Of a stretch of DNA of 64,000 nucleotides, positions 35,234 through 43,855 are shown in pieces (position 1 is the first letter of the stretch; the number at the start of each line of letters is the position of its first letter). Source of the stretch: Microlunatus phosphovorus NM-1 (GTDB taxonomy: Bacteria; Actinomycetota; Actinomycetes; Propionibacteriales; Propionibacteriaceae); the NCBI RefSeq assembly GCF_000270245.1, contig NC_015635.1, positions 4,216,001 through 4,280,000 of the forward strand. The letters run 5' to 3'. The notes under the pieces are model-generated. The model was not told the origin of the DNA and searched no databases. It saw nothing but the letters and a program-made list of their open reading frames with translations. A program made the position numbers and the translations under genes.

Positions 35234-35662
35234 CTACGGCAGGCCAACGAGTTCGGCGTCGATGCCCATCGCACGATAGGTGGCCATCGCACGGGCATCT
35301 CGGCTCACCAATAACAACGCGTGTTCGCCTGCCGCCGCGGCCACCAGAGCGTCGTACACGGCTCCGCCAGCCACCCCTCGGCGACCGACTTCGGTCAGCA
35401 ACAGTTCTGCGGCGGTGCGCGAAAGGTGCCGAGTCTCGGGGAACCCAATCTGGATCAGCCTGATCGCCGCCTCCGGCGCGACCCGCTTCGCACCCGGAAG
35501 CCTGGTGAGGACTGAGAAGGTCTCGAACTCGGCATGACCCGCGAGTCCGAGTCGATGGCCCCGGACCCGATCACGAACCGCGTCATGAGCCACATGGTCC
35601 GGATCGACCAGAGCAACCGCCGCGCTGGTGTCGAGGAGCAGCAGTTCAGCGCTGGTCGGCAA
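35234..35662 (-). CDS. vapC: PIN-domain toxin (VapC-like)
   Basis: A 142-residue PIN-domain ribonuclease. The acidic cluster is visible as LLLLDTSAAVALVD (Asp 11), HAEFETFSVLTRL (Glu), AVYDALVAAAA (Asp) and LVSRDARA (Asp). VapC toxins cleave tRNA or rRNA. The frame also opens further upstream, but the antitoxin stop lies at 35,646, so the toxin probably begins at the TTG at 35,662, overlapping the antitoxin by 17 nt. A CTG or other codon nearby cannot be excluded. Confidence 0.83.
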   Translation of the reverse strand: MPTSAELLLLDTSAAVALVDPDHVAHDAVRDRVRGHRLGLAGHAEFETFSVLTRLPGAKRVAPEAAIRLIQIGFPETRHLSRTAAELLLTEVGRRGVAGGAVYDALVAAAAGEHALLLVSRDARAMATYRAMGIDAELVGLP

Positions 35663-35888
35663 GCCGCATCTCCCGTACGTCGTTGTCAGTCGTCGGGACC
35701 CCGGTTCTGGGGAGGGTCGGGATGCCATCCACCAATTCGAGGTCGTCGAACTCCACGGCACCACTCGGTCTGATCCGCAACGCGTTGCCATCCACCACGA
35801 TCTCGACCGGCCCCGGCACGAGACCGATCTCCAGCCGCAGGGCTTTGGGGATCACAAGCCTCCCGGCCCGATCGATGGTTGTCTTCAT
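35646..35888 (-). CDS. vapB: AbrB/MazE-type antitoxin (VapB-like)
   Basis: An 80-residue protein with an N-terminal SpoVT-AbrB fold: MKTTIDRAGRLVIPKALRLEIGLVPGPVEIVVDGNALRIRP. The C-terminal part (DLELVDGIPTLPRTGVPTTDNDVREMRLADQR) should wrap around the toxin. It represses the operon through DNA binding and neutralises the toxin by direct contact. The ATG at 35,888 lies 10 bp from a perfect palindromic operator. It overlaps the toxin gene. Confidence 0.85.
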   Translation of the reverse strand: MKTTIDRAGRLVIPKALRLEIGLVPGPVEIVVDGNALRIRPSGAVEFDDLELVDGIPTLPRTGVPTTDNDVREMRLADQR

Positions 35889-35897
35889 GCCATTACT

Positions 35898-35915
35898 CTA
35901 CCATTGGAATGGTAG
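35898..35915. promoter_or_regulatory. palindromic operator of the vapBC pair
   Basis: CTACCATTGGAATGGTAG has perfect 8-bp arms around a 2-bp centre and ends 9 bp before the antitoxin start. AbrB-type antitoxins use such sites for autorepression. The palindrome also contains the sequence that would act as the Shine-Dalgarno. Confidence 0.75.
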
Positions 35916-36112
35916 GTCGTATGGTTTCGATCGGGTGTGCGTCAGGACTGTGGTAGGCAACCCGACCGCCTCAAGTCCGGGCAGCGGGCTCGACTGCCCT
36001 GCGCGAAGCAACCAGTAGTCGCCACTCGATGACGGGGTGACCGTACGCCGCAATCCACGACTCACACCCGTTTCGATCTGGCAACGGCTGCCAGACAGAC
36101 TCTCGGCATGGA

Positions 36113-36862
36113 TCACGGCAGGACGTGGCGAAGGTAGCGCCGTGGTGCATCCAGGAAGCGGCGATAGTGGTCGACCACCGCCAGGTCCTCCCAGGCCGTC
36201 GGATGCAGACCGGTTTCGTCGAGCTGCAGAACGGTCGCACCCGGCACCGCGGCCAGCACCGGCGAGTGGGTGGCCATCAGGACTTGGGCGCGCGGATCTC
36301 CGGCCAACTCGGCCAACAGGCCGACCAGGGCGAGTTGACCGGTGAAGGAGAGCCCCGACTCCGGCTCATCGAGGACGAAGAAGCCGGCGTCGAGGAATCG
36401 CCGGGTGCCAACCATGCGCAGGAACGACTCGCCATGGCTCAGCTCGTGGAATCGCGGATCATCCCGCCCCGGGTTGTCCTCCAGGTAGGAGAACAGCCCG
36501 TGCATGGTCTCGGCCCGTAGGAAGTAGCCCCACTTCGTGGCGCCGGCGCCCCGAGTCAGCTGCAGATAGTCACTCAAAGATGACTCGCTCGGACGGGTGG
36601 AATGTCGCGCGCCGGTCGAGCCGCCCTCCGGCGACAGTCCGTACGCGATCGCCACCGCCTCGACGATCGTCGACTTCCCGGTGCCGTTCTCCCCTACCAG
36701 GATGGTCAGCCCGCCGAGGTCGAGACCATCGTCCAGCAACTGCCGGACCGGCGCGAGCGTGGCCGGCCACCGGTCCCGCGCGAGCCGGCGATTGTCGCGC
36801 TCCGAGATTCTCCGAACTGGATGCTGGTCAATCAGCCATCGGTCGACGCCCACGAACCCCAT
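36113..36862 (-). CDS. AAA/ABC-type ATPase of unknown function
   Basis: A 249-residue cytosolic ATPase similar to the AAA_15/SbcC-like group: Walker A LVGENGTGKST (near residue 55), signature-like ELSHGESFLRMVG, Walker B AGFFVLDEPESGLSF, and a switch His in LMATHSPVL. No coiled coil is present. Such small proteins act in anti-phage or repair systems or stand alone; there is no partner here. The ATG at 36,862 is chosen (MGFVGVDRWLID); a TTG 30 bp upstream is less likely. The 224 bp between it and the antitoxin gene has no recognisable feature except the operator. Confidence 0.8.
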   Translation of the reverse strand: MGFVGVDRWLIDQHPVRRISERDNRRLARDRWPATLAPVRQLLDDGLDLGGLTILVGENGTGKSTIVEAVAIAYGLSPEGGSTGARHSTRPSESSLSDYLQLTRGAGATKWGYFLRAETMHGLFSYLEDNPGRDDPRFHELSHGESFLRMVGTRRFLDAGFFVLDEPESGLSFTGQLALVGLLAELAGDPRAQVLMATHSPVLAAVPGATVLQLDETGLHPTAWEDLAVVDHYRRFLDAPRRYLRHVLP

Positions 36863-36903
36863 ACTGGACCCCGGCCCACTCGCAGGACTCAAGGAGCGCA
36901 GGT

Positions 36904-37791
36904 ATGTCAGGCAGCGTCCGCCAGTTCGAAGTCATCGGAGCACCGTTCGACGGCGCCTCGACGCTCGGCTACCCCGGGTCCCGCTATGCCCCGGATCGCA
37001 TCCGCCACCAACTCAAGTGGATCACCCAGCGGGTCGAATCCGGCGAGGTCTTCTCGCTCGAGACCGGCGAGTTGCACGCGGCCCCGCAACTCGTCGACGG
37101 CGGGAACGCCGATGTCGTGGCGCACGATCTGATGACCACGCTGGAGCGTACGAGTGCGCGAGTGTCGGACAGCATTCGCGCCGGGAACGTGCCGATCCTG
37201 CTCGGCGGTGACGACTGCTTTCTCTATGCCGGTTCGAAAGGACTGCACGACGCCACCGACGGCACCCTGGCGATCATCCACTTCGACGCGCACCTGGACG
37301 TGATGGATCGCAACCGGCAGCAAGGCACCCACAGTCAGTCGAGCGGCATGCGTCGATCACTCGAGCTCGACCGGGCGAGCACCGAGCACAGCATCCAGGT
37401 GGGCCTGCGCCACTTCAACTTCCCCTCCTCACGGGCCTACCTGGAGGATTCCGGACTGGCCCGGATCACCGCAGCCGCCTTCGACGACATCGGCACCAGT
37501 GCGGCAGTGGATCGCATCCTGGCGCGGATCTCCGGCGCCGATCACGTGCATTGCAGCTTCGACATCGACGCGATCGATCCCGCCCACGCACCCGGGGCCG
37601 GCGCACTCGAACCGGGCGGCCTCACCTCGCGCCAGGCGATCGACACGATCATCGCGCTCGCACCGCACTGCGACTCGTTCGCGGTGACCGAAGTCAACCC
37701 GATGACCGACCACCAAGACATGACCGCGACGCTCGCCGCCTATCTCTGCTACTACTTCGCCGTCTTCGGCCAGCAGCGCGTCAGCGACTGA
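36904..37791 (+). CDS. ureohydrolase (agmatinase/arginase family)
   Basis: A 295-residue binuclear-manganese hydrolase. Metal-binding motifs are LGGDDCFLYA, IIHFDAHLDVMD and CSFDIDAIDPAHAPG. Such enzymes release urea from guanidino compounds (agmatine, guanidinobutyrate, arginine and others); the substrate is open. In the first motif the usual GGDH is GGDD, which removes one histidine ligand seen in classical members, although some relatives carry Asp here. The ATG at 36,904 has AAGGAG eight bases upstream. It is divergent from the AAA ATPase gene, with 41 bp between starts. Confidence 0.85.
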   Translation: MSGSVRQFEVIGAPFDGASTLGYPGSRYAPDRIRHQLKWITQRVESGEVFSLETGELHAAPQLVDGGNADVVAHDLMTTLERTSARVSDSIRAGNVPILLGGDDCFLYAGSKGLHDATDGTLAIIHFDAHLDVMDRNRQQGTHSQSSGMRRSLELDRASTEHSIQVGLRHFNFPSSRAYLEDSGLARITAAAFDDIGTSAAVDRILARISGADHVHCSFDIDAIDPAHAPGAGALEPGGLTSRQAIDTIIALAPHCDSFAVTEVNPMTDHQDMTATLAAYLCYYFAVFGQQRVSD

Positions 37792-37816
37792 CCGCGGAGG
37801 AAGTGAGCGCGCACTC

Positions 37817-37869
37817 ACTGGTGCGCCAGAGTGGCTTCGACTGACTTGAAGCCACTCCAGCGCACCAGT
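37817..37869. terminator. long hairpin at a convergent junction
   Basis: Arms 37,817-37,838 and 37,848-37,869 (22 nt each) pair at 20 positions and enclose a 9-nt loop. As in the hairpin at 19,806, the only mismatch is a symmetric 2-nt bubble in the middle. It lies between the stops at 37,791 and 37,898, so it can serve both strands. Confidence 0.7.
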
Positions 37870-37897
37870 CGATGAGCCCAGTCGCCGATCAGGCAGC

Positions 37898-39067
37898 TCA
37901 GACCTGAGGCAGGCCGGCCAGCAGTTGGCGGGCCATCACGATCCGCTGGACCTGGTTGGTGCCCTCGTAGATCTGGGTGATCTTGGCGTCCCGCATCATC
38001 CGCTCGACCGGGTAGTCCTTGGTGTAGCCATAGCCGCCGAGCAGCTGCACCGCATCGGTGGTGATCTCCATCGCCACGTCGGAGGCAAAGCACTTGGCCG
38101 CCGCGCCGAAATAGGTGAGATCGGCGTCGCCCCGCTCGGACTTGGCAGCGGCGACGTAGGTGAGCTGACGAGCCGCCTCCAGCTTCATACCCATGTCGGC
38201 GAGCATGAACTGCAGCCCTTGGAACTCGGCGATGGCCTTGCCGAACTGCTGCCGCTGCTTGACATAGCCGAGCGCATAGTCGAGGGCGCCCTGGGCGATG
38301 CCGATCGCCTGGGCGGCGATGGTGACCCGGGTGTGGTCGAGGGTCTTCATGGCCGTACCGAAGCCGGTGCCTTCGGCGCCGATCAGCCGGTCGCCGGGAA
38401 TCCGTACGTGGTCGAGATAGACCTCCCGGGTCGGCGAGCCCTTGATGCCGAGCTTCTTCTCCGGTGCCCCGAACGACACACCCTGATCGGACTTCTCCAC
38501 CACGAACGCGCTGATACCCCTGGAGCGCTTGTCCGGATCGGTGACGGCGAAGACCGTGTAGACCTCGGAGACGCCGGCATTGGTGATCCAGCGTTTGGTG
38601 CCGTTCAGCACCCAGTCGTCGCCGTCGCGTACGGCACGGGTCTTCATGCTGGCCGCGTCCGAACCAGCCTCCGGCTCGGAGAGGCAATAGGAGGCCATCG
38701 CCTCGCCGGTGGCCATCCCTGGGAAGTAGCGGGACTTGAGCTCCTCGGATCCGGCCAGCAGCCAGGGCACCGAGGCGAGCTTGTTGACCGCCGGGATCAG
38801 AGCCGACGAGGCGCAGACCCGGGCGATCTCCTCGATAACGATGGCCACCGCGAGCGCGTCCCCACCCGCACCGCCGTACGGCTCCGGCACATGCGGGGCG
38901 TGGAAGTCCGCGGCACGCAGCGCTTCGAACGACGCCTTGGGGAACTCCCCAAGTTCGTCGGCCTCGGCGGCGTGCGGCGCGATCTTCGCCTCGCACAGCT
39001 CCCGGACCGCCTCCCGGAGCGCCTGGTGATCCTCGGTCGGAGTGTAGATCTCGTCAAACGCGCTCAC
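37898..39067 (-). CDS. acyl-CoA dehydrogenase, FadE25-like
   Basis: A 389-residue flavoenzyme for the first step of beta-oxidation or a related desaturation. It has CLSEPEAGSDAASMKTRA, RWITNAGVSEVYTVFAVTDP, the FAD-binding REVYLDHVRIPGDR, and the catalytic Glu in ITQIYEGTNQVQRIVMARQLL. The whole length is close to mycobacterial FadE25 (Rv3274c) by memory. That gene belongs to the same larger neighbourhood as the manB-fbi block. The start is GTG at 39,067 after a CGTGAGCG context; the upstream open frame is spurious. Confidence 0.92.
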   Translation of the reverse strand: MSAFDEIYTPTEDHQALREAVRELCEAKIAPHAAEADELGEFPKASFEALRAADFHAPHVPEPYGGAGGDALAVAIVIEEIARVCASSALIPAVNKLASVPWLLAGSEELKSRYFPGMATGEAMASYCLSEPEAGSDAASMKTRAVRDGDDWVLNGTKRWITNAGVSEVYTVFAVTDPDKRSRGISAFVVEKSDQGVSFGAPEKKLGIKGSPTREVYLDHVRIPGDRLIGAEGTGFGTAMKTLDHTRVTIAAQAIGIAQGALDYALGYVKQRQQFGKAIAEFQGLQFMLADMGMKLEAARQLTYVAAAKSERGDADLTYFGAAAKCFASDVAMEITTDAVQLLGGYGYTKDYPVERMMRDAKITQIYEGTNQVQRIVMARQLLAGLPQV

Positions 39068-39119
39068 GATGCCAGCGTAGACCCCGCAACCTACTGGCAA
39101 GTAACATGCCTGGCGACGA

Positions 39120-40472
39120 TCAATCGCCGCAGATCGCGACCATCTCTTCCCGTGGAACCACCTTGATCCGGCGACGCCCAGCTGCCTCGCCCAGGGCGAT
39201 CTCATGGCTGTCCAGCCGCTCCCAGCCGTCGTAGCTGGTGAAAGCGATGCCGCGGCCGCGCAGATGCTGCACAATGGAACTCGGGTTCGCGTACTCGGGC
39301 CGAGGCAGTTCGTCGATATCGGCCAGCAGGCTGTCGATTGTCTCGGCTGCGTCGGACTTTGTGTGCCCGATCAGTCCGACCGGCCCTCGCTTGATCCAGC
39401 CGGTGGTGTAGACGCCCGTGACGGCGAAGTCGTCGAGATCGAGCACCCGCCCCGCCTGGTTCGGGATCACACCCCCGACGTGATCGAACGGGACGTCGGC
39501 CAGCGGCGAGGACAGATAGCCGACGGCCCGATAGACCGCCTGCACTGGCCAATCGGTGAACTCTCCGGTGCCTCGGACCTGCCCGTCGCCGACCAACTCG
39601 GTGCGCTCGGTCCGCAGTCCTTCGACTCGATCGACGCCGAGGATCGCAGCCGGAGCCGCGCAGAAATGGATGTGGATACGATGCGGTGCGCCCTTCGGCA
39701 ACTTGTCGATCCAGCCGAACAACGTGTTGACCACCATCCTGGCCTGCCGGCTCTTCTGAACCGTGCGCTCGCTCGCCTCGTCCAACTCGAACCCCTCCGG
39801 ATGGACGATCACGTCGACATTCGGCGAGTGGTCGAGCTCGCGCAGTTCCAATGGCGTGAACTTGATCTGCGCCGGGCCGCGGCGGGCGAAGACGTGCACA
39901 TCGGTTGCCTGGTTTGCCTTCAGGCCCTGATAGACGTTGTCCGGGATCTCGGTGACCAACTGTTCATCGGCGGTCTTGGCCAGCACCCGGGCGATGTCCA
40001 GGGCCACGTTGCCGGCCCCGATCACGGCGACCTCACGGGCATCCAGCGGCCAGGTCCGCGGCACGTCAGGATGCCCGTCATACCAGGAGACGAAATCCGC
40101 CGCACCGTAGCTGCCGGGCAGCTCGATGCCCGGGATCTCCAACGGGCGGTCGGCGGCAGCGCCGGTAGCGAAGATCACCGCGTCGTAGTGCTGGCGCAGG
40201 TCAGCGAGCTTGACGTCGACCCCGTACGTGACGTTGCCGAAGAACCGGAGCCCGGGCTTGCTGAGGATCCGGCGGAGCGCGGTGATGATCTCCTTGATCC
40301 GGGGATGGTCGGGTGCCACGCCGTAGCGAACCAGGCCGTACGGCGCGGGCAGGCGCTCGAACAGGTCGACGCCGGCCCGACTCTCGCGCTCCTCGCAAGC
40401 CTTGGTCAAGATGTCGGCGGCATAGATGCCCGCCGGGCCGGCACCAACCACGGCAACACGCAGATCTCTCAC
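39120..40472 (-). CDS. fprA: ferredoxin/adrenodoxin-NADP+ reductase, FprA type
   Basis: A 450-residue FAD/NADPH oxidoreductase that passes electrons to ferredoxins, for example for cytochrome P450 enzymes and iron mobilisation. It begins LRVAVVGAGPAGIYAADIL and continues with GLVRYGVAPDHPRIKEI, PGSYGAADFVSWYDGHPD, EVAVIGAGNVALDIARVL, VFARRGPAQIKFTPLELREL and GWIKRGPVGLIGHTKSDA, all typical of FprA. The GTG at 40,472 is chosen because the FAD loop follows immediately. It is 52 bp from fadE25 on the same strand. The 267 bp upstream contain an iron box. Confidence 0.93.
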   Translation of the reverse strand: MRDLRVAVVGAGPAGIYAADILTKACEERESRAGVDLFERLPAPYGLVRYGVAPDHPRIKEIITALRRILSKPGLRFFGNVTYGVDVKLADLRQHYDAVIFATGAAADRPLEIPGIELPGSYGAADFVSWYDGHPDVPRTWPLDAREVAVIGAGNVALDIARVLAKTADEQLVTEIPDNVYQGLKANQATDVHVFARRGPAQIKFTPLELRELDHSPNVDVIVHPEGFELDEASERTVQKSRQARMVVNTLFGWIDKLPKGAPHRIHIHFCAAPAAILGVDRVEGLRTERTELVGDGQVRGTGEFTDWPVQAVYRAVGYLSSPLADVPFDHVGGVIPNQAGRVLDLDDFAVTGVYTTGWIKRGPVGLIGHTKSDAAETIDSLLADIDELPRPEYANPSSIVQHLRGRGIAFTSYDGWERLDSHEIALGEAAGRRRIKVVPREEMVAICGD

Positions 40473-40583
40473 AACTTCGCTCTCACTCGATCCAACAGAC
40501 AAGAGGGCACATTTACGAAACAGTGTCCTTGCTAAAATCCTAGGCGGGAGCGGCGGCCGACTGCGGGTGATCTTGATCACGCA

Positions 40584-40602
40584 TGAGGTAAGCCTAACCT
40601 TA
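40584..40602. promoter_or_regulatory. DtxR/IdeR-type iron box
   Basis: TGAGGTAAGCCTAACCTTA matches the DtxR/IdeR consensus TTAGGTTAGCCTAACCTAA at 16 of 19 positions. It lies 112 bp upstream of fprA and 138 bp before the mannosidase gene on the other strand. A plausible rightward -35/-10 pair (TTGATC, 16 bp, TAACCT) is covered by the box. It suggests iron repression of fprA, possibly of both genes. Confidence 0.72.
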
Positions 40603-40739
40603 GTAGGAGCGCTCGGAGTGCGCCTGACCTCCAGCCGATGGGAACCCCATTGCCGCCCTCCGACCCTTGTCCACACTTAACCGGTCAAGTAGCGTCCCGG
40701 AATGTGCCCCCGACGACGATGTCACCAACGCTGCGCTGC

Positions 40740-43256
40740 ATGTCGCTGAACACCGCTGACTCCCCCGCCGGAGTCTCCTGGACCCTCATCCCGCTCACCC
40801 CACCGCCCGCCGAGTGGAGCCGAGTCGCCGTGGCCCCGATTCCGGCGACGGTGCCGGGAGAGGTGTACGCGGACCTGTTCGCCGCCGAGCTGATTCCCGA
40901 CCCTTTCAACGGCGACAACGAGCGCCGGCTGCATTGGATCGGAAGCGTCGACTGGTCCTATCGCACCAGCTTCACCTTCGCACCCGGGGACGAGCAGCGG
41001 CACGACCTGGTTTTCGACGGTCTCGACACCATCGCGACCGTGCTGCTCAACGGCATCGAGGTCGGCCGGACCGCGAACCAGCATCGCAGCTACCGCTTCG
41101 ATGTCGGCGACCTGGTCCGGACGGGCGAGAACGTCCTGGAGGTGCGCTTCGAGGGTCCGGTGACCGCAGCCCAGCGACTGTCGGAGGAGCTGGGCGAGCG
41201 ACCGCGGGCATACGGTCATCCGTTCAACGCGATCCGCAAGATGGCCGCCGGTTACGGCTGGGACTGGGGGCCCGACCTGGCCGGGGTCGGGATCTGGAAG
41301 TCGGTCCGGATCGAGTCCTGGAGCACCGTCCGACTCGGGTCGGTACGACCGCTGGCGCTGGTGGACGGCACGACGGGACGGCTGGAGACGCACGTCGATT
41401 TGGAGTGGGCCGATCCAGTGGCCACGGATGTCGTTGAGGTGGTCGTCACTCTGGCTGATCAGACCATCGCCGTCCCGGTCATCCCTGGCGACACCGAAGC
41501 GACAGTCGAGCTCTCCGTCGACGATGTCGAACTCTGGTGGCCGATCGGTTACGGATCCCAGTCCCGCTACGACGTGACGGTGCAAGTCGGCGAGCAGTCC
41601 CACGCCGCCAAGGTCGGCTTCCGCACCGTCGAGCTGTCACACACCCCGGACGAGCACGGCACCGGGTTCGCGATCGTGGTCAACGGCACCCTGATCTATG
41701 TCAAGGGCTTCAACTGGATCCCGGACGATGCGTTGCTCACCCGGCTGTCACCGGCCACCTATCGCACCTCGATCGACGAGGCAGTCGCCGCCGGTGCGAA
41801 CCTGCTGCGGGTCTGGGGCGGCGGCCTCTACGAGAGCGACGACTTCTACGAGGTCTGCGATGAGCTCGGGATCCTGGTTTGGCAGGACTTCTTGTTCGCC
41901 TGCGCCGCGTACGCCGAGGAGGAGCCGCTGCGCAGCGAGGTGATCGCGGAAGCCCGCGAGGCGGTCACCCGACTGTCGTCTCATCCCAGCCTGGCGGTCT
42001 GGAACGGCAACAACGAGAACATCTGGGGTTACGTGGAGTGGGGCTGGCGGCAGCCGCTGGCCGGTCGGACCTGGGGTGACGGCTACTACTCCGAGATCCT
42101 GCCGTCGATCGTGGCCGAGCTGGACCCGCCCGTGCCGTACTCCCCCGGCAGCCCTTACTCGTACGCGAAGTATCACCACCCGAACGACTTCCGCAGCGGC
42201 ACCATGCACATCTGGGATGTCTGGAACCAGCTGGACTACAACCACTACCGGGACTACCCGGCCCGGTTCGTGTCGGAGTTCGGCTTTCAGGGCCCGCCCG
42301 GCTGGTCGACCTTGTTCTCGGTCGTCCACGACGAGCCCGCAGACCCGTACGGCGAACAGATGTTGGTGCACCAGAAGGCACACCAGGGCAACCTGAAGCT
42401 GGAGCGTGGGCTGGGCGACCATCTGCCGATGTGGTCGACGACGCCGACCCCGAACCTGGATGACTGGCACTGGCTGACCTCGCTCAACCAGGCACGAGCG
42501 GTCAGCTTCGGCGTGGAGCATCTGCGCAGCTACTACCCGCGCAACCGCGGCGCCATCGTGTGGCAGCTGAACGACAACTGGCCGGTGATCTCCTGGGCGG
42601 CCGTCGACTACGCCGGCATCCGCAAGCCGTTATGGCATGCGCTCCATCGGGCGTACGCCGACCGGCTGCTGACCTTCCAGCCCCGGCAGGACGAGGACGG
42701 CACCGACGTGCAAGCGCTGATCGCACACAACGACTCCGCAGACGTCTGGAGCGGTGAACTGGTGATCACCCGCCGCGGAACCGGAGTCGGTACGCCGGTG
42801 CTGGCCGAGCAGCGACTGCCACTGCATCTGGACGCCCGCTCGGCCCTCACCATCGCCCTGGATGCCGATGTGCTCAGCCCCGCCGACCCGACCGCAGAGT
42901 TCCTGACCGCGACTGGGACTTCGGAGGATAGGTCGGCGACGACGGCGTACGGGTACTTCGTCGAGGACACTGCCCTACAGCTGGTCGACCCGGCGGCGGC
43001 GTACCAGGTCACAGTGGTGCCGACCGAAGACGGCTACGACGTACGCCTGGAGGCAAAGGCCCTGGTCAAGGACGCCACCCTGTTCCCGGACCGGCTGGAC
43101 CCCCGGGCCCGGGTGGACACCGCCCTGGTCACCCTCCCGGCCGGCGCCATGCACACTTTCCGGGTGACCGGCACCGAGTCCGACGGGATCGCAGGGCTGG
43201 GCGAGGTCGCCCTCACCGCCAAGCCCGTCCTCCGCAGCGTCAACGACCTCGCCTGA
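40740..43256 (+). CDS. family 2 glycoside hydrolase, beta-mannosidase
   Basis: An enzyme of about 838 residues that removes terminal beta-mannose. Domains in order: a GH2 sugar-binding N-terminal domain (SYRTSFTFAPGDE, VLLNGIEVGRTANQHRSYRFDV), an immunoglobulin-like domain and the TIM barrel. The acid/base Glu is in LAVWNGNNENIWG and the nucleophile Glu in ARFVSEFGFQG; ANLLRVWGGGLYESDDFYEVCDELGILVWQDF is the mannosidase-specific sequence. A C-terminal beta domain follows. No signal peptide, so it is cytosolic. The start is uncertain: ATG 40,740 is chosen, 40,719 and 40,638 are also open, and no strong Shine-Dalgarno is present. Confidence 0.9.
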   Translation: MSLNTADSPAGVSWTLIPLTPPPAEWSRVAVAPIPATVPGEVYADLFAAELIPDPFNGDNERRLHWIGSVDWSYRTSFTFAPGDEQRHDLVFDGLDTIATVLLNGIEVGRTANQHRSYRFDVGDLVRTGENVLEVRFEGPVTAAQRLSEELGERPRAYGHPFNAIRKMAAGYGWDWGPDLAGVGIWKSVRIESWSTVRLGSVRPLALVDGTTGRLETHVDLEWADPVATDVVEVVVTLADQTIAVPVIPGDTEATVELSVDDVELWWPIGYGSQSRYDVTVQVGEQSHAAKVGFRTVELSHTPDEHGTGFAIVVNGTLIYVKGFNWIPDDALLTRLSPATYRTSIDEAVAAGANLLRVWGGGLYESDDFYEVCDELGILVWQDFLFACAAYAEEEPLRSEVIAEAREAVTRLSSHPSLAVWNGNNENIWGYVEWGWRQPLAGRTWGDGYYSEILPSIVAELDPPVPYSPGSPYSYAKYHHPNDFRSGTMHIWDVWNQLDYNHYRDYPARFVSEFGFQGPPGWSTLFSVVHDEPADPYGEQMLVHQKAHQGNLKLERGLGDHLPMWSTTPTPNLDDWHWLTSLNQARAVSFGVEHLRSYYPRNRGAIVWQLNDNWPVISWAAVDYAGIRKPLWHALHRAYADRLLTFQPRQDEDGTDVQALIAHNDSADVWSGELVITRRGTGVGTPVLAEQRLPLHLDARSALTIALDADVLSPADPTAEFLTATGTSEDRSATTAYGYFVEDTALQLVDPAAAYQVTVVPTEDGYDVRLEAKALVKDATLFPDRLDPRARVDTALVTLPAGAMHTFRVTGTESDGIAGLGEVALTAKPVLRSVNDLA

Positions 43257-43269
43257 CCCTCCACCTCAC

Positions 43270-43335
43270 TCCTGCTCGGGTTTGTCGGCTTTGCTCGATC
43301 TACAGATCGAGCAGGACCGACAAACCCGAGCAGGA
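43270..43335. terminator. dispersed long palindrome, copy 1
   Basis: Arms 43,270-43,301 and 43,304-43,335 (32 nt) pair except for a 3-nt patch that can form two G-U pairs. The arm contains CTGCTCGGGTTTGTCGG. It lies between the mannosidase stop and the convergent nucleoside phosphorylase stop. A second, almost identical copy is at 46,221-46,284. The structure can end transcripts from both sides. Confidence 0.82.
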
Positions 43336-43369
43336 AGTAAGGAGTACGTCGGCGGTACGCGACTTGGGC

Positions 43370-43681
43370 TCAGAGATCCAGGTGACCGAGGAACTCGCCG
43401 GTGTACGGGCAGAGATAGGCGACCGTGTCCTTGATCCGGACGGTGAAGTCGGTGCCACCGGGGACCTCGAACTGCTCGCCTTCGCGGTAGGTCTTCCACT
43501 CACCCTGGCCGGCAGGCTGCTGCACGTCCCAGCTGCCACGAACGAGGTGCATCCACTCCTTGACCGGCGCCTCGAACGTCCACTCGCCGGGCTCCATGAC
43601 GCCAACGGTGAAGTTGCCCTGCTCATTGCAGAACTCGAGGCTGCGTACCTGCCCGTCGAAGTACTCGTTCTGGCCGATCAT
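43370..43681 (-). CDS. ppnP: pyrimidine/purine nucleoside phosphorylase (PpnP, cupin)
   Basis: A 103-residue single-cupin protein. MIGQNEYFDGQVRSLEFCNEQGNFTVGVMEPGEWTF matches the N-terminal half of E. coli PpnP (YaiE, DUF1255), and EQFEVPGGTDFTVRIKDTVAYLCPYTGEF the C-terminal half. PpnP splits nucleosides with phosphate to free base and ribose-1-phosphate. The ATG at 43,681 has GGAG six bases upstream; the open frame beyond is not conserved. It is alone, next to a dispersed hairpin. Confidence 0.9.
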   Translation of the reverse strand: MIGQNEYFDGQVRSLEFCNEQGNFTVGVMEPGEWTFEAPVKEWMHLVRGSWDVQQPAGQGEWKTYREGEQFEVPGGTDFTVRIKDTVAYLCPYTGEFLGHLDL

Positions 43682-43855
43682 CTGAACTCCTGCTTGGTTG
43701 TCGGTGAGTGGCTGCGTGGTCCGCGGCCCCGCCCAGGTTAGGAATCTGCTCCGGGTCGGTCTATCGCCACCATGGCGATGGCCACTTCCGTCAAGTGGCC
43801 GCAGCGGCGAAAACAGCGTGGTTCCCCGTAACACGAGCTTGCTAGGTTGACCGCT

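Noticed and set aside
35917-36112. A 72-codon open frame between the antitoxin operator and the ATPase gene
   Set aside because: It has no recognisable motif, crosses the operator palindrome, and its composition is not gene-like.
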